64,000 nucleotides of DNA, taken from Serratia sarumanii. Lineage in GTDB: Bacteria > Pseudomonadota > Gammaproteobacteria > Enterobacterales > Enterobacteriaceae. The notes under the pieces were generated by a model. It ran no database searches, was not told where the DNA came from, and saw only the letters and a program-made list of their open reading frames with translations. A program made the translations under genes and the position numbers. The stretch covers positions 2,170,001 to 2,234,000 of the forward strand of contig NZ_CP124750.1 in assembly GCF_029962605.1 (NCBI RefSeq), in the 5' to 3' direction. This document shows, one piece after another, positions 27,664 to 39,173 of this stretch (positions within the stretch are counted from its first letter, which is position 1; every line of letters begins with the position of its first letter).

Positions 27664-29160
27664 ATGACACGAAGCAATGTAGAAATGCCTAATGAAGTGC
27701 AGGCTTGGGTCAGCGAAGGTCGCTACAAAGAAGGTTTCTTCACCCAGTTGGCAACCGATGAGTTGGCCAAAGGCATCAACGAAGAGGTGGTGCGCGCCAT
27801 CTCGGCCAAGCGTAACGAACCCGAGTGGATGCTGGAATTCCGCCTCGAGGCCTACCGCGCCTGGCTGCAGATGGAAGAGCCTCACTGGTTGAAGGCCAAT
27901 TACGATCGTCTGAACTACCAGGACTACAGTTACTATTCGGCGCCGTCCTGCGGCAGCTGCGACGACGCCTGCGGTTCGCAACCCGGCGCGGAGCAGCAAC
28001 CGGGCGCGGCGACGGAAAAAGATTACCTGACCAGCGAAGTGGAGCTGGCGTTCAACCAGCTCGGCGTACCGGTGCGCGAGGGCAGCGAGGTGGCGGTGGA
28101 CGCCATCTTCGACTCGGTCTCTGTCGCTACCACTTACCGTGAAAAACTGGCGGAGAGCGGGGTGATTTTCTGCTCGTTCGGCGAAGCGATCCAGGAATAC
28201 CCGGATCTGGTGCGTCAGTACCTGGGCCGCGTGGTGCCGTCCAACGATAACTTCTTCGCCGCGCTGAACGCCGCGGTGGCTTCCGACGGCACCTTCGTTT
28301 ATGTGCCGAAGGGCGTACGCTGCCCGATGGAACTGTCGACCTACTTCCGCATCAACGCCGCCAAAACCGGCCAGTTCGAGCGCACCATCCTGATCGCCGA
28401 CGAAGGCAGCTACGTCAGCTATATCGAGGGCTGTTCCGCCCCGGTGCGCGACAGCTATCAGCTGCACGCGGCGGTGGTGGAAGTGATCCTGCATAAAGAC
28501 GCCGAAGTGAAATACTCGACGGTGCAGAACTGGTTCTCCGGCGGCGAGAGCAAGGGCGGCATCCTCAACTTCGTCACCAAGCGCGCGCTGTGCGAAGGCG
28601 CCGGCTCGAAAATGTCCTGGACCCAGTCGGAAACCGGCTCGGCCATCACCTGGAAATACCCGAGCGTGATTTTGCAGGGCGACAATTCGATCGGCGAATT
28701 CTTCTCGGTGGCGCTGACCAGCGGCCATCAGCAGGCCGATACCGGCACCAAGATGATCCACATCGGCAAAAACACCAAGTCGACCATCATCGCCAAAGGC
28801 ATCTCCGCCGGCCACAGCGAGAACACCTATCGCGGCCTGGTGAAAATCCTGCCGGGGGCGGAAAACGCCCGTAACTTTACCCAGTGCGACTCGATGCTGA
28901 TCGGGCCGGACAGCGGCGCCCACACGTTCCCTTACGTTGAAGCGCGCAACAACAGCGCTCAGCTGGAGCACGAAGCCACCACCTCGAAGATCGGCGACGA
29001 CCAGCTGTTCTACTGTCTGCAGCGCGGCATCAGCGAGGATGACGCCATTTCGATGATCGTCAACGGTTTCTGCAAGGATGTTTTCTCCGAGCTACCGTTG
29101 GAGTTCGCCGTCGAGGCGCAGAAACTTCTGGCCATCAGCCTGGAACACAGCGTGGGTTAA
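27664..29160 (+). CDS. sufB: SufB, Fe-S cluster scaffold subunit
   Basis: 498 residues from the ATG at 27664, 14 bases after sufA. It is highly similar to E. coli SufB, including [37 protein letters not shown] and the C-terminal [18 protein letters not shown] local insert rich in Cys, Gly and Gln ([15 protein letters not shown]) lies near residue 97. The SufBCD complex builds clusters in the cytoplasm during iron or oxidative stress. Confidence 0.97.
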   Translation: MTRSNVEMPNEVQAWVSEGRYKEGFFTQLATDELAKGINEEVVRAISAKRNEPEWMLEFRLEAYRAWLQMEEPHWLKANYDRLNYQDYSYYSAPSCGSCDDACGSQPGAEQQPGAATEKDYLTSEVELAFNQLGVPVREGSEVAVDAIFDSVSVATTYREKLAESGVIFCSFGEAIQEYPDLVRQYLGRVVPSNDNFFAALNAAVASDGTFVYVPKGVRCPMELSTYFRINAAKTGQFERTILIADEGSYVSYIEGCSAPVRDSYQLHAAVVEVILHKDAEVKYSTVQNWFSGGESKGGILNFVTKRALCEGAGSKMSWTQSETGSAITWKYPSVILQGDNSIGEFFSVALTSGHQQADTGTKMIHIGKNTKSTIIAKGISAGHSENTYRGLVKILPGAENARNFTQCDSMLIGPDSGAHTFPYVEARNNSAQLEHEATTSKIGDDQLFYCLQRGISEDDAISMIVNGFCKDVFSELPLEFAVEAQKLLAISLEHSVG

Positions 29161-29203
29161 TCGCCGCATTTTTAGCGCCGTCGGCGCTATCTGAGGACAC
29201 AGC

Positions 29204-29950
29204 ATGTTAAGCATCAAGAATTTGAAAGTCAGCGTGGAAGGCAACGAGATCCTCAAGGGATTGGATCTGGAGATCAAACCGGGCGAAGTGCACGCCATCA
29301 TGGGGCCGAACGGCTCGGGCAAGAGCACGCTGTCCGCCACGCTGGCCGGGCGTGAAGAGTACGAAGTGACCGAAGGGGAAGTCACCTTCAAGGGCAAGGA
29401 TCTGCTGGAGCTGGATCCGGAAGATCGCGCCGGCGAAGGCGTGTTCCTGGCCTTCCAGTACCCGGTGGAGATCCCCGGCGTCAGCAACCACTTCTTCCTG
29501 CAGACGTCGGTCAACGCGGTGCGCAAATACCGCGAGCAGGAGCCGCTGGATCGCTTTGACTTCGCCGATTTCATCGAAGAGAAAATCGCGCTGCTGGATA
29601 TGCCGGCCGATCTGCTGACCCGTTCGGTCAACGTCGGCTTCTCCGGCGGCGAGAAAAAGCGCAACGACATTCTGCAGATGGCGGCGCTGGAGCCGGATCT
29701 GTGCATTCTCGATGAAACCGACTCGGGCCTGGACATCGACGCGCTGAAGATCGTCGCCAACGGCGTCAACTCGCTGCGGGACGGCAAGCGCGCGTTTATC
29801 ATCGTCACCCACTATCAGCGCATTCTGGACTACATCCAGCCGGATTACGTACACGTGCTGTCCCAGGGGCGCATCGTCAAATCCGGCGATTTCTCGCTGG
29901 TGAAACAGTTGGAGGAGCAGGGCTATGGCTGGCTTACCGACCAACAGTAA
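29204..29950 (+). CDS. sufC: SufC, ATPase of the SufBCD complex
   Basis: 248 residues of an ABC ATPase with no membrane partner. Walker A GPNGSGKST, signature FSGGEKKRND and Walker B LCILDETDSGLD are intact. It drives shape change in SufB-SufD during cluster assembly. It overlaps sufD by 26 bases. Confidence 0.97.
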   Translation: MLSIKNLKVSVEGNEILKGLDLEIKPGEVHAIMGPNGSGKSTLSATLAGREEYEVTEGEVTFKGKDLLELDPEDRAGEGVFLAFQYPVEIPGVSNHFFLQTSVNAVRKYREQEPLDRFDFADFIEEKIALLDMPADLLTRSVNVGFSGGEKKRNDILQMAALEPDLCILDETDSGLDIDALKIVANGVNSLRDGKRAFIIVTHYQRILDYIQPDYVHVLSQGRIVKSGDFSLVKQLEEQGYGWLTDQQ

Positions 29951-31211
29951 TTCAAACGCGCTGCAGCAGCTGTATCGCCTGTTCGAAGGCCGCGGCGGCG
30001 AGCGTTCGCCGCATGCGCTGGCGCACTGGCAGCAGGCGCTGCGCCTCGGCTGGCCAACGCGCAAGCATGAAAACTGGAAATACACGCCGCTGGAGAGCCT
30101 GCTGGAGCAGCAGTTCCTCGATCCGCAGCCCGCGCCGGTGAGCGCTGAGCAGCTGGAGGCGCTGGCGCTCGGCATCGATGCCTGTCGGCTGGTGTTTATC
30201 GACGGCCGCTACAGCGCCGCGCTGAGCGATGGCGATTTGGGCGACTACCAGTTCGAATTGACTGCCTACGGCACGCCGCAGGCGCTGCCGGAGCCGATCC
30301 AGCCGGAAATTTTCCTGCACCTGACTGAAAGCCTGGCGCAGGAAACCAGCCTGATTCGCTTGCCGGCCGGCAAGGTCCCTGCCCGCCCGCTGTACCTGCT
30401 GCATATCAGCAGCGGACGCGGCGCCACCGGGGAAGTGAACACCGTGCATCATCGTCACCATCTGGAGATCGGGCGCGGGGCCGAGGCGGAAGTGATTGAA
30501 CACTACGTCAGCCTGGGCGAGGCCGCGCACTTCACCGGCGCGCGCCTGACCGCAAACGTAGCGGACAACGCCGGGCTGTTGCACTGCAAGCTGGCGTTTG
30601 AGAGCCAGCCGAGCTACCACTTTGCCCACAACGATCTGGTTATCGGCCGCGACGCGCGGGTGAAAAGCGACAGTTTCCTGCTGGGCGCCGGTCTGACGCG
30701 CCACAACACCAGCGCGCAGCTGAACGGCGAAGGCGCAAATCTGGTGATCAACAGCCTGGTGCTGCCGGTGGGCAAAGAGATCTGCGATACCCGCACCTAT
30801 CTGGAGCACAACAAGGGCTATTGCGAAAGCCGCCAACTGCATAAAACCGTGGTCAGCGATCGCGGCAAAGCGGTGTTCAACGGCATGATCAAAGTGGCCA
30901 AGCACGCGATTAAAACCGACGGCCAGATGACTAACCATAACCTGCTGTTGGGCAAGGTGGCGGAAGTGGATACCAAGCCGCAGCTGGAGATCTACGCCGA
31001 CGACGTCAAATGCAGCCACGGCGCCACCGTGGGGCGCATCGATGAAGAGCAGCTGTTCTATCTGCAGTCGCGCGGCATCGACAAACACGCGGCGCAGCAG
31101 ATGATCATTTTCGCCTTCGCCGCCGAGCTCACCGAAGGCATCGCCAATGACACCATCCGGGAACGGGTGCTGGCGCGCATCGCCCAGCGCCTGCCGGGGG
31201 AGGCTGAATGA
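29925..31211 (+). CDS. sufD: SufD, Fe-S assembly subunit paired with SufB
   Basis: 428 residues, with the beta-helix core and C-terminal [20 protein letters not shown], where His is the conserved residue shared with SufB function. It is needed for iron entry into the scaffold. It starts inside sufC and overlaps sufS by 4 bases (ATGA). Confidence 0.96.
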   Translation: MAGLPTNSNSNALQQLYRLFEGRGGERSPHALAHWQQALRLGWPTRKHENWKYTPLESLLEQQFLDPQPAPVSAEQLEALALGIDACRLVFIDGRYSAALSDGDLGDYQFELTAYGTPQALPEPIQPEIFLHLTESLAQETSLIRLPAGKVPARPLYLLHISSGRGATGEVNTVHHRHHLEIGRGAEAEVIEHYVSLGEAAHFTGARLTANVADNAGLLHCKLAFESQPSYHFAHNDLVIGRDARVKSDSFLLGAGLTRHNTSAQLNGEGANLVINSLVLPVGKEICDTRTYLEHNKGYCESRQLHKTVVSDRGKAVFNGMIKVAKHAIKTDGQMTNHNLLLGKVAEVDTKPQLEIYADDVKCSHGATVGRIDEEQLFYLQSRGIDKHAAQQMIIFAFAAELTEGIANDTIRERVLARIAQRLPGEAE

Positions 31212-32434
31212 GTTATCCGATTGAACGCGTGCGCGGCGATTTCCCGCTGCTGGCGCGTGAGGTGAACGGCCAACCGCTGGCCTATCTCGACAGCGCCGCC
31301 AGCGCGCAGAAACCGCAGGCGGTGATCGACCGCGAGCTGGAGTTCTACCGCCACGGTTATGCGGCGGTGCATCGCGGCATTCATACCCTGAGCGCCGAGG
31401 CGACCCAGCAGATGGAAGCGGTGCGGGAACAGGCGGCGCGCTTTATCAACGCCGCCTCGGCGGAAGAAATGGTGTTCGTCAAGGGTACCACCGAAGGCAT
31501 CAATTTGGTGGCCAACAGCTTTGGCCGCCACCTGCTGCAGCCGGGCGATGCGATTCTCATCACCGAGATGGAGCACCACGCCAATATCGTGCCGTGGCAG
31601 ATGCTGGCGCTGGAGCGCGGGCTGCAGCTGCGGGTGTGGCCGCTGCAGCCGGACGGTACGCTGGATCTGGCGCTGCTGCCGGAGCTGGTCGACTCGTCCT
31701 GCAAACTGCTGGCGCTGACCGAGGTCTCCAACGTGCTGGGCACCGTCAACCCGGTGCGCGACATCATCGCCCGCGCCAGAGCCCTGGCGCCGGAGCTGAC
31801 GGTGCTGGTGGACGGCGCGCAGGCGGTAATGCACCAGCGCGTCGATGTTCAGGCGCTGGACTGCGATTTTTACGTATTTTCCGGCCATAAGCTGTACGGC
31901 CCTTCCGGCATCGGCATGCTGTACGGCCGCCAGGCGTTGTTACAGCAGATGCCGCCGTGGGAAGGGGGCGGCTCGATGATCCGCCAGGTCAGCCTGACGG
32001 CGGGCACCACCTTCGCCGATCCGCCGTGGCGCTTCGAGGCCGGTTCGCCGAACACCGCCGGCATCATGGGGCTGGGGGCGGCGTTCGATTACGTCGAAGC
32101 CCTGGGCCTGAATGCGATCCACGATTATGAACAGTCGCTGATGCACTATGCGCTGGAGGCGCTCAGGCAGGTGCCGACGCTGAAAGTTTATGGTCCGGCC
32201 CATCGCGCCGGGGTGATCGCCTTCAACCTGGGGGAGCACCATGCCTATGATGTCGGCAGCTTCCTCGACCAGTACGGCATCGCCATTCGCACCGGCCATC
32301 ACTGCGCGATGCCGCTGATGGCGTTTTATCAGGTGCCGAGCATGTGCCGCGCTTCGCTGGCGTTATATAATACCCGCGAAGAGGTGGACCGGCTGGTGGC
32401 CGGGCTGCAACGCATTCATCAGCTATTAGGCTAG
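31208..32434 (+). CDS. sufS: SufS, group II cysteine desulfurase
   Basis: 408 residues of a PLP enzyme. The PLP lysine is in [13 protein letters not shown] and the catalytic Cys at about 366 in GHHCAMPL. It takes sulfur from cysteine and passes it to SufE, then to SufBCD. It starts 4 bases before the sufD stop. Confidence 0.96.
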   Translation: MSYPIERVRGDFPLLAREVNGQPLAYLDSAASAQKPQAVIDRELEFYRHGYAAVHRGIHTLSAEATQQMEAVREQAARFINAASAEEMVFVKGTTEGINLVANSFGRHLLQPGDAILITEMEHHANIVPWQMLALERGLQLRVWPLQPDGTLDLALLPELVDSSCKLLALTEVSNVLGTVNPVRDIIARARALAPELTVLVDGAQAVMHQRVDVQALDCDFYVFSGHKLYGPSGIGMLYGRQALLQQMPPWEGGGSMIRQVSLTAGTTFADPPWRFEAGSPNTAGIMGLGAAFDYVEALGLNAIHDYEQSLMHYALEALRQVPTLKVYGPAHRAGVIAFNLGEHHAYDVGSFLDQYGIAIRTGHHCAMPLMAFYQVPSMCRASLALYNTREEVDRLVAGLQRIHQLLG

Positions 32435-32470
32435 GCCGGGGCGCGTCCCCGGCGGTACAAAAGGATCCCC

Positions 32471-32887
32471 ATGGCGAATTTGCCGGACAAAGATAAATTG
32501 GTGCGTAATTTCTCCCGCTGTTTGAACTGGGAGGAGAAATACCTGTACGTGATTGAACTCGGCGCCAAATTGCCGCCGCTGGACGAGGCCGAGCGGCAGG
32601 CCGGCAACCTGATTTCCGGCTGTCAGAGCCAGGTATGGATCGTGATGCGCCGTGATGAGCAGGGGCAGGTCGAGCTTCACGGCGACAGCGACGCGGCGAT
32701 CGTCAAAGGGCTGCTGGCGGTGGTGTTTATTCTTTATCGTCAATTGACGCCACAGCAGATCGTCGATCTCGATGTGCGGCCGTTTTTCAGCGAGTTGGCG
32801 CTCAGCCAACATCTGACGCCTTCGCGTTCACAGGGGTTGGAGGCGATGATCCGCGCCATTCGCAGCAAAGCGGCGCAGCTGGCCTGA
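32471..32887 (+). CDS. sufE: SufE, sulfur acceptor for SufS
   Basis: 138 residues with Cys51 in [11 protein letters not shown] as the sulfur carrier. It stimulates SufS and delivers persulfide to SufB. It is the last gene of the suf operon, followed by a hairpin. Confidence 0.96.
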   Translation: MANLPDKDKLVRNFSRCLNWEEKYLYVIELGAKLPPLDEAERQAGNLISGCQSQVWIVMRRDEQGQVELHGDSDAAIVKGLLAVVFILYRQLTPQQIVDLDVRPFFSELALSQHLTPSRSQGLEAMIRAIRSKAAQLA

Positions 32888-32909
32888 CCCATAACGGCCG
32901 CACCCTCAA

Positions 32910-32946
32910 GGCTCATTGATACCTTCGCTTTGTCAATGAGTCTTTA
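32910..32946 (+). terminator. Terminator of the suf operon
   Basis: CTCATTGA / TCAATGAG stem with a 13-base loop followed by TCTTTA; moderate. Confidence 0.55.
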
Positions 32947-33184
32947 CAATCCGCAGTTTTCCTCCTGGCAATGCTCCCAATTCAGTGATATTTCAGCAGC
33001 TTACCTATTGACGTTTCGTTGACAATCAGCGGCGGCGATTACGTTATAACATGTTGATTTTTAGAGGACTTATTGCCTTTGATACCAGCGTTGCTAGTAT
33101 TAATCAGGTATTGTCTGATTTACCCACCGCCAGGCGCTCGTTAGCCTTGGGGGCGAACCGTCATAAAAAAATATAGGGATGATA

Positions 33185-34198
33185 ATGAAACGTGCGTTGA
33201 GTTTAATGGGCATGGTCTTCGCCACCGTATTGGCCGGCACGCAGGCCGCCAGTGCGACCGAGTACCCGCTGCCGCCGCCGGACAGCCGTCTGATCGGTGA
33301 AAACACCACTTATACCGTGCCAAACGACGGCCGTCCGCTGGAGGCGATCGCCGCCGACTACAAGATCGGCCTGCTGGGCATGCTGGAAGCCAACCCTGGC
33401 ACTGACCCGTTCCTGCCCAAGCCGGGTTCGGTGCTGACCATTCCGACCCAAATGCTGCTGCCTGACACCAAGCGTGAAGGGATCATCGTCAACCTGGCCG
33501 AGCTGCGCCTTTACTACTACCCGAAAGGCGAGAACAAAGTGATCGTCTATCCGATCGGTATCGGCCAGACCGGGATGCACACGCCGCTGGAGGTGACCTC
33601 CGTCAGCCAGAAGATCCCTAACCCGACCTGGACGCCAACCGCCAATATCCGTAAACGCTATCAGTCCCAGGGCGTGACGCTGCCAGCGGTGGTGCCGGCC
33701 GGCCCTGAGAACCCGATGGGGTTGTTCGCCCTGCGTCTGGCGATGGGGCGCGGTGAATACCTGATCCACGGCACCAACGCCAACTTCGGTATCGGCATGC
33801 GCGTCAGCTCCGGCTGCATTCGTCTGCGTCCGACGGATATCGAAGCGCTGTTCAATCAGGTGCCGCGCGGTACGCGGGTGCAGGTGATCAACGATCCGGT
33901 GAAGATTTCGGTTGAGCCGGACGGCAAACGCTATGTGGAAGTGCATCAGCCGCTGTCGCGGGTAGAAAGCGACGATCCGCAGACCATGCCGATTGCGTTG
34001 TCTAAAGCGGAGAAAGCCTTCGCTGCGGATGCTCAGACCGATCGCGCCGTGTTCGATAGCGCGGTTGTACGCCGTTCTGGCATGCCGGTGCTGGTCAACG
34101 TAGGGGAGAGCCCGTCGGCGGTGAGTTTGACGCCTGCAGCGACGCCTGAGGCGAATAAGAGCCCATTCAAGGCAGCGCCAATCAGTTCCGTGAACTAA
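33185..34198 (+). CDS. ldtE: L,D-transpeptidase (LdtE/YnhG type)
   Basis: 337 residues from the ATG at 33185, seven bases after AGGG; another ATG two codons upstream is possible. It has a signal peptide (about 1-25), a LysM-like segment (YTVPNDGRPLEAIAADYKI), and a YkuD domain with HGTNANFGIGMRVSSGCIRL holding the catalytic Cys and His. It makes 3-3 cross-links in murein; the gene next to sufE in E. coli is ynhG/ldtE. The C-terminal 60 residues are low-complexity and poorly conserved. Confidence 0.9.
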   Translation: MKRALSLMGMVFATVLAGTQAASATEYPLPPPDSRLIGENTTYTVPNDGRPLEAIAADYKIGLLGMLEANPGTDPFLPKPGSVLTIPTQMLLPDTKREGIIVNLAELRLYYYPKGENKVIVYPIGIGQTGMHTPLEVTSVSQKIPNPTWTPTANIRKRYQSQGVTLPAVVPAGPENPMGLFALRLAMGRGEYLIHGTNANFGIGMRVSSGCIRLRPTDIEALFNQVPRGTRVQVINDPVKISVEPDGKRYVEVHQPLSRVESDDPQTMPIALSKAEKAFAADAQTDRAVFDSAVVRRSGMPVLVNVGESPSAVSLTPAATPEANKSPFKAAPISSVN

Positions 34199-34219
34199 GT
34201 TTGCAGGATTGTGTGGTCG

Positions 34220-34252
34220 AAGAGGGGTTCAGCGTGCTGAGCCTCTTTTTTT
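34220..34252 (+). terminator. Terminator of ldtE
   Basis: GAGGGGTTCAGC / GCTGAGCCTC stem with small bulges, then seven T. Confidence 0.8.
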
Positions 34253-34289
34253 GCCTGCGGTGCAGGAAAAACCAGTCCAAGGGACAGGC

Positions 34290-34320
34290 AAAAAAAACGG
34301 CGCACAATGTGCGCCGTTTT
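34290..34320 (-). terminator. Terminator of lpp
   Basis: On the minus strand, the 9-bp stem ACGGCGCAC / GTGCGCCGT, a 3-base loop, and a run of eight T. Confidence 0.9.
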
Positions 34321-34337
34321 CAATAACCAAAGCTATC

Positions 34338-34827
<490 letters not shown>

Positions 34828-34855
34828 AAAAAAAACGCCGCAAAGCGGCGTTTTG
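34828..34855 (-). terminator. Terminator of pykF
   Basis: ACGCCGC / GCGGCGT stem with an AAA loop and eight T on the minus strand; TTTT on the plus strand too. Confidence 0.85.
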
Positions 34856-34882
34856 ATCAAGGCAATTATGTCACGTTTTATA

Positions 34883-36295
34883 TTACAGCACGTGTACCGA
34901 GGCAGTGTTGGTGGTGCCGCTCGGCACCAGCGCGCCGGAAACCATCACCACGACGTCGCCTTTCTGTGCCAGGCCGCTGGCCAGGGCGGCTTCTTTACCG
35001 ATGCGGTAGAAGTCGTCGGTAGAGGCGATTTCCTTGACCATCTGCGGGATGACGCCCTTGCTCAGCACCAGCTGGTGCGCGGTGGTTTCATTGGTGGTCA
35101 GCGCCAGGATCACCGCGTTCGGGAAGTATTTACGCACGGATTTCGCCGACTTGCCGCCGCTGGTGGCGACCACGATCAGCGGCGCGTCCAGTTTCTCGGC
35201 GGTTTCAACCGCACCGCGGCACACCGCTTCGGTGATGCGCAGCTTGCGGCGATCGTTCAGGGCGTCGATGCGGCTTGGCATCACGCGATCGGTACGCTCG
35301 CAGATGGTCGCCATGATGTTGACCGCTTCCAGCGGGTATTTGCCCTTGGCGCTCTCGCCGGACAGCATGACGGCATCGGTGCCGTCCAGGATGGCGTTGG
35401 CAACGTCGCCGGCTTCCGCGCGGGTAGGGCGCGGGTTCTTGATCATGGAATCGAGCATCTGGGTGGCGGTGATCACCACTTTACGCGCGCGGTTGCATTT
35501 CTCGATCATCATCTTCTGGGCGAAGATCACTTCTTCGACCGGGATCTCCACGCCCAAGTCGCCACGGGCAACCATGATGCCGTCGGACGCTTCGAGGATC
35601 TCGTCGAAGTTGTTCAGGCCTTCCTGGTTTTCGATCTTGGAGATGATCTGGATTTGCTCGCCGCCGTGGGCTTTCAGGTGTTCGCGGATCTCCAGCACGT
35701 CTGAGCGTTTGCGGATGAAGGACGCCGCCACGAAGTCGACGCCTTGCTCGCAGCCGAAGATCAGGTCGCGTTTGTCTTTTTCGGCCAGCGCAGGCAGCTG
35801 GATGGATACGCCCGGCAGGTTGACGCCCTTGTTCTCGCCCAGGTCGCCGTTGTTCAGCACTTTACAAACGACTTCGTTCTCGGTCACGTTGGTGACTTCC
35901 ATGCCGATCAGGCCGTCGTCAACCAGCACGGTATTGCCGATCTTCAGGTCGGCGGCGAAGCCGGCGTAGGTGACCGCCACGCGTTCGCTGTTGCCGATCA
36001 CGCTCTGGTCGGTGGTGAAAGTGAAGGTTTGGCCGGCGACCAGCGAGGCGTCTTTGCCGCCTTCCAGTTTCATGGTGCGAATTTCCGGGCCTTTGGTATC
36101 CAGCAGGATGCCGGCGTTGATGCCGGTTTTCGCCATCACGGCGCGCATGTTCTTGATGCGGTTGCCGTGCTCTTCATAGTCGCCGTGAGAGAAGTTGAGA
36201 CGCATCACGTTCATGCCCGCATTGAGCAGGTTGGTCAGCATTTCTTCCGATTCGGTTTTTGGACCGATGGTACAAACAATTTTGGTCTTTTTCAT
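34883..36295 (-). CDS. pykF: Pyruvate kinase I
   Basis: 470 residues, as in E. coli PykF. The N-terminus [31 protein letters not shown], the active-site block [22 protein letters not shown] and the C-terminal allosteric domain are complete. It makes pyruvate and ATP from PEP in glycolysis. A Cra-like operator lies upstream, as in E. coli, where Cra represses pykF and activates ppsA. Both target genes are in this window. Confidence 0.97.
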   Translation of the reverse strand: MKKTKIVCTIGPKTESEEMLTNLLNAGMNVMRLNFSHGDYEEHGNRIKNMRAVMAKTGINAGILLDTKGPEIRTMKLEGGKDASLVAGQTFTFTTDQSVIGNSERVAVTYAGFAADLKIGNTVLVDDGLIGMEVTNVTENEVVCKVLNNGDLGENKGVNLPGVSIQLPALAEKDKRDLIFGCEQGVDFVAASFIRKRSDVLEIREHLKAHGGEQIQIISKIENQEGLNNFDEILEASDGIMVARGDLGVEIPVEEVIFAQKMMIEKCNRARKVVITATQMLDSMIKNPRPTRAEAGDVANAILDGTDAVMLSGESAKGKYPLEAVNIMATICERTDRVMPSRIDALNDRRKLRITEAVCRGAVETAEKLDAPLIVVATSGGKSAKSVRKYFPNAVILALTTNETTAHQLVLSKGVIPQMVKEIASTDDFYRIGKEAALASGLAQKGDVVVMVSGALVPSGTTNTASVHVL

Positions 36296-36688
36296 GGCGG
36301 AGTTTTCTACAAGTTGTGATGGATAAAAAAACGAATTTGACCGGCGCGGTTTACGCCGGTAGGGAATTTGGGCCGTGCCTGGTGGTGAAAAACATAGTTA
36401 AGGATAGGTGACGACAGTTGAAGTGGGGCGGAAAAATTCAGCCCGCGCGGGGGCGCGGGGATGCTGCGCAACGGGGTAAGATCACATTGTGTTGTTATTG
36501 CGTTTTCGCAGATCAAGGGCTGAAACCATTCAACTGATAGACGTTGCGCATTATAAAGGCTAAGCGGCGGGAAACAAAATAAAAAACCGCGGCGGTGCGG
36601 CGGATATAGCAAAACGGGGCCAAATGTGGCGCAAATGCAACGCGTTGTGGGCCGTTTGTTGCGCAAATAACCTTTCTGTAAATATGGC
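36296..36688. other. pykF upstream region
   Basis: Nearly 400 bases without a gene: the pykF leader, a CCGGCG / CGCCGG hairpin at 36341-36359, and a Cra-like site at 36519-36534. No other element is recognised. Confidence 0.6.
36519..36534. promoter_or_regulatory. Cra site upstream of pykF
   Basis: GCTGAAACCATTCAAC against consensus GCTGAAWCGWTTCAGC. It lies about 225 bases before the ATG, implying a long leader. Confidence 0.7.
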
Positions 36689-36994
36689 TTACCGCGGTAG
36701 GGGGATTTCCAGCAGCACGCCGGCGCTCAGGCAGAAGCAGCCGCTGGCGACGTTGGCCGGCAATATCAGGCTCTCACCGGCCCGCACCACTCGCGTATCG
36801 CCGCCGAGAGTGAACTCGAATTCACCGGATATCACTCGGGTTTGCAGCGCGTGCGGGGGCTTTTGCAACTGGCCGAAGGCGCCGGCTTCGAAACGCACTT
36901 CCGCCGCCGGCGAACCGTCGCTCATCACGCCTTCACGGCGGGCAAGGCCATTGTCGAGCGGTAAAAAGGCGGTTTTGGCGGTAAAAGTGGTCAT
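36689..36994 (-). CDS. Small cupin-domain protein
   Basis: 101 residues from the ATG at 36994, with AGGA eight bases before it. A single cupin fold is suggested by HALQTRVISGEFEFTLGG (motif 1 type) and GESLILPANV (motif 2 type); the usual second-motif His is absent, so metal binding is uncertain. Function is unknown. It lies between pykF and the tRNA-Val genes and is not part of the matching E. coli region as I know it. Confidence 0.8.
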   Translation of the reverse strand: MTTFTAKTAFLPLDNGLARREGVMSDGSPAAEVRFEAGAFGQLQKPPHALQTRVISGEFEFTLGGDTRVVRAGESLILPANVASGCFCLSAGVLLEIPLPR

Positions 36995-37105
36995 GTGGCG
37001 TTCCTGATGACGGTAGCACGGCGCGATCGACATAACGGGCAGGCGGTCGGGCAGAGACGAAATAACGGGAAGTATAACGCGACAGGGGGAGGTGAATCAG
37101 CAATA

Positions 37106-37182
37106 TGGTGCGTCCGAGTGGACTCGAACCACCGACCCCCACCATGTCAAGGTGGTGCTCTAACCAACTGAGCTACGGACGC
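37106..37182 (-). tRNA. tRNA-Val (anticodon GAC), copy 3 in transcript order
   Basis: 77 bases including an encoded CCA end. On the minus strand GCGTCCGTAGCTCAGTTGG starts the cloverleaf, the anticodon loop reads CTTGACAT, and TTCGAGTCC is the T loop. It matches E. coli valV/valW. Confidence 0.96.
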
Positions 37183-37202
37183 ACTGCGCTGCTTCTGAAA
37201 TT

Positions 37203-37279
37203 TGGTGCGTCCGAGTGGACTCGAACCACCGACCCCCACCATGTCAAGGTGGTGCTCTAACCAACTGAGCTACGGACGC
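37203..37279 (-). tRNA. tRNA-Val (anticodon GAC), copy 2
   Basis: Identical in sequence to its neighbours, separated by 20 bases. CCA is encoded. Confidence 0.96.
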
Positions 37280-37299
37280 ACTGTACTGCTTCAGGAATT

Positions 37300-37376
37300 T
37301 GGTGCGTCCGAGTGGACTCGAACCACCGACCCCCACCATGTCAAGGTGGTGCTCTAACCAACTGAGCTACGGACGC
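37300..37376 (-). tRNA. tRNA-Val (anticodon GAC), copy 1
   Basis: First of three tandem copies in the direction of transcription, with a 20-base spacer to the next. E. coli has two copies (valV, valW) at this locus. Confidence 0.96.
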
Positions 37377-37518
37377 ATCTTTTCCTGCCTGTCATGGCTG
37401 ACAGCGGGGACGAATATTAACGAGCTACCCGCGTGCTGGCAAGGGGAAAAGCGCAATTTTATTTGGTATTTCACGCGATTGCTGAGGTTGTGCGCAGTCC
37501 GGCGTTTTTTTCCGCAAA

Positions 37519-37556
37519 CCGCAGCCCGGCCGGGGATGAAACCGGCCGGGCTGCGG
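37519..37556 (-). terminator. Strong hairpin after mdtK
   Basis: 15-bp perfect stem CCGCAGCCCGGCCGG / CCGGCCGGGCTGCGG with an 8-base loop. The minus-strand tail is only TTTG, so termination may rely on the stem. Confidence 0.7.
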
Positions 37557-37558
37557 AT

Positions 37559-38935
37559 TCAGCGCGTGGATCGCTGCAGGATGACGGTGGTCGGCTGTTT
37601 CTGCAGCCAGCGCATGCGCAGCGCCATCATGATGGCGGCGAAGGTCAGGCCGATGATAAAGCCGATCCAGAAACCGCTCGGCCCCATCGCCGGCACCACC
37701 GCGTCGGTTAACGCCAGCAGATAGCCGCTCGGCAGGCCCAACACCCAATAAGCAATGAAGGTGATGAAGAAGATCGCGCGGGTATCTTTATAACCACGCA
37801 GCACGCCGCTGCCGATCACCTGGACAGAATCCGAGATCTGGTACAGCGCCGCCAGCAGCATCAGCTGCGAGGCCATCGCCACCACCGCCGGGCTGTCGTT
37901 GTACAGCAGGGCGATCGGTTCGCGGAAGGCGGCGGTAAACAGCGCGGTGCAGACGGCCATGGTGATGCCGACGCCGATGGCGGAGTAAGCGGCGACGCGC
38001 GCGCCTTCGACCGAGCCTTCCCCCAGACGATAACCGACGCGGATGGTGGCGCCGACGCCCAGCGACAGCGGCAGTACGAACATCAGCGCGCTGAAGTTAA
38101 GCGCGATCTGGTGGCCGGCGACCGCGACGATCCCCAGTGGCGACACCAGCAGCGCCACCACGGCGAACAGAGTGACTTCGAAGAACAGCGCCAGCGCTAC
38201 CGGCATGCCGATGCCGATCAGGCGCTTCAGCGCCGCCCAGTCTGGGCCGCCGAGATCGCCGGTTTGGCGTTTGATGTCGCGCTGCGACGGCGCGCGCTTC
38301 ACGTAGCCGCGCATCATCAGGAACATGATCCAGTAGACGCTGCCGGTGGCGACGCCGCAGCCGACGCCGCCCAGCTCCGGCATGCCGAATTTGCCGTAGA
38401 TGAAGATGTAGTTGATCGGGATATTCACCAGCAGGCCGAGGAAGCCGATCACCATGCCGGGCTTGGTTTTGGACAGCCCCTCGCACTGGTTGCGCATCAC
38501 CTGGAAGAACAGGTAACCCGGCGCCCCCCACATGATGGCGTGCAGATAACCGACGGCTTTATCCGCCAGCTGCGGATCGATGTTGTGCATCATGTCGATG
38601 ACGAACTTGCAGTTATACAGCACGACGATCAGCAGCACGGACACGCCGGAAGCCAGCCAAAAACCCTGGCGCACCTGGTGAGCGATGCGATCGCGACGCC
38701 CGGCGCCGTTGAGCTGGGCGATAACCGGGGTCAGCGCCAGCAGCAGGCCGTGGCCGAACAGGATGGCCGGCAGCCAGATTGAAGTGCCGACCGCAACCGC
38801 CGCCATGTCGGTGGCGCTGTAAGCGCCGGCCATGATGGTATCCACCACGCCCATGGCGGTTTGCGATATTTGCGCGATGATGACCGGGATAGCGAGAGCC
38901 AATAAACTACGCGCTTCAATTAAGTACTTCTGCAC
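37559..38935 (-). CDS. mdtK: MdtK, Na+-coupled multidrug efflux protein (MATE family)
   Basis: 458 residues from a GTG at 38935 (then [18 protein letters not shown]), which fits the family start and has AAGG upstream; the longer frame has no support. Twelve membrane segments, with MATE blocks [27 protein letters not shown] and [23 protein letters not shown]. It exports cationic drugs and dyes across the inner membrane. It is divergent from ribE, as in E. coli. Confidence 0.95.
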   Translation of the reverse strand: MQKYLIEARSLLALAIPVIIAQISQTAMGVVDTIMAGAYSATDMAAVAVGTSIWLPAILFGHGLLLALTPVIAQLNGAGRRDRIAHQVRQGFWLASGVSVLLIVVLYNCKFVIDMMHNIDPQLADKAVGYLHAIMWGAPGYLFFQVMRNQCEGLSKTKPGMVIGFLGLLVNIPINYIFIYGKFGMPELGGVGCGVATGSVYWIMFLMMRGYVKRAPSQRDIKRQTGDLGGPDWAALKRLIGIGMPVALALFFEVTLFAVVALLVSPLGIVAVAGHQIALNFSALMFVLPLSLGVGATIRVGYRLGEGSVEGARVAAYSAIGVGITMAVCTALFTAAFREPIALLYNDSPAVVAMASQLMLLAALYQISDSVQVIGSGVLRGYKDTRAIFFITFIAYWVLGLPSGYLLALTDAVVPAMGPSGFWIGFIIGLTFAAIMMALRMRWLQKQPTTVILQRSTR

Positions 38936-39173
38936 GCATACACCTTTTCTATTTATATATGTGGGAGGGAGGGCTGCCGCGAGAGGACAACAATTAAAAT
39001 AGCGGAATTTTGTCAAAAAGATTGTACCTGCTCGGCGTCGTTAAGCAAACGCCGCAGATAAATAGTTATTAAATGCGCAGCCATTCGTTTTTTGCCGTCG
39101 CGGATTTGGTTTTCAGCGCCAACTGGGGCAAACTGCCGATAGCGTTTTAACCTATTTAGTAAAAGAGGCACAT

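Noticed and set aside
37106..37376. CRISPR-like repeat from the triple 77-base units
   Set aside because: The units are complete tRNA genes with CCA ends.
37106..37400. tRNA-linked genomic island or att site
   Set aside because: No integrase or second att copy is seen; neighbours are core genes.
39001..39173. FMN riboswitch before ribE
   Set aside because: The conserved RFN elements are not visible and the leader is short.
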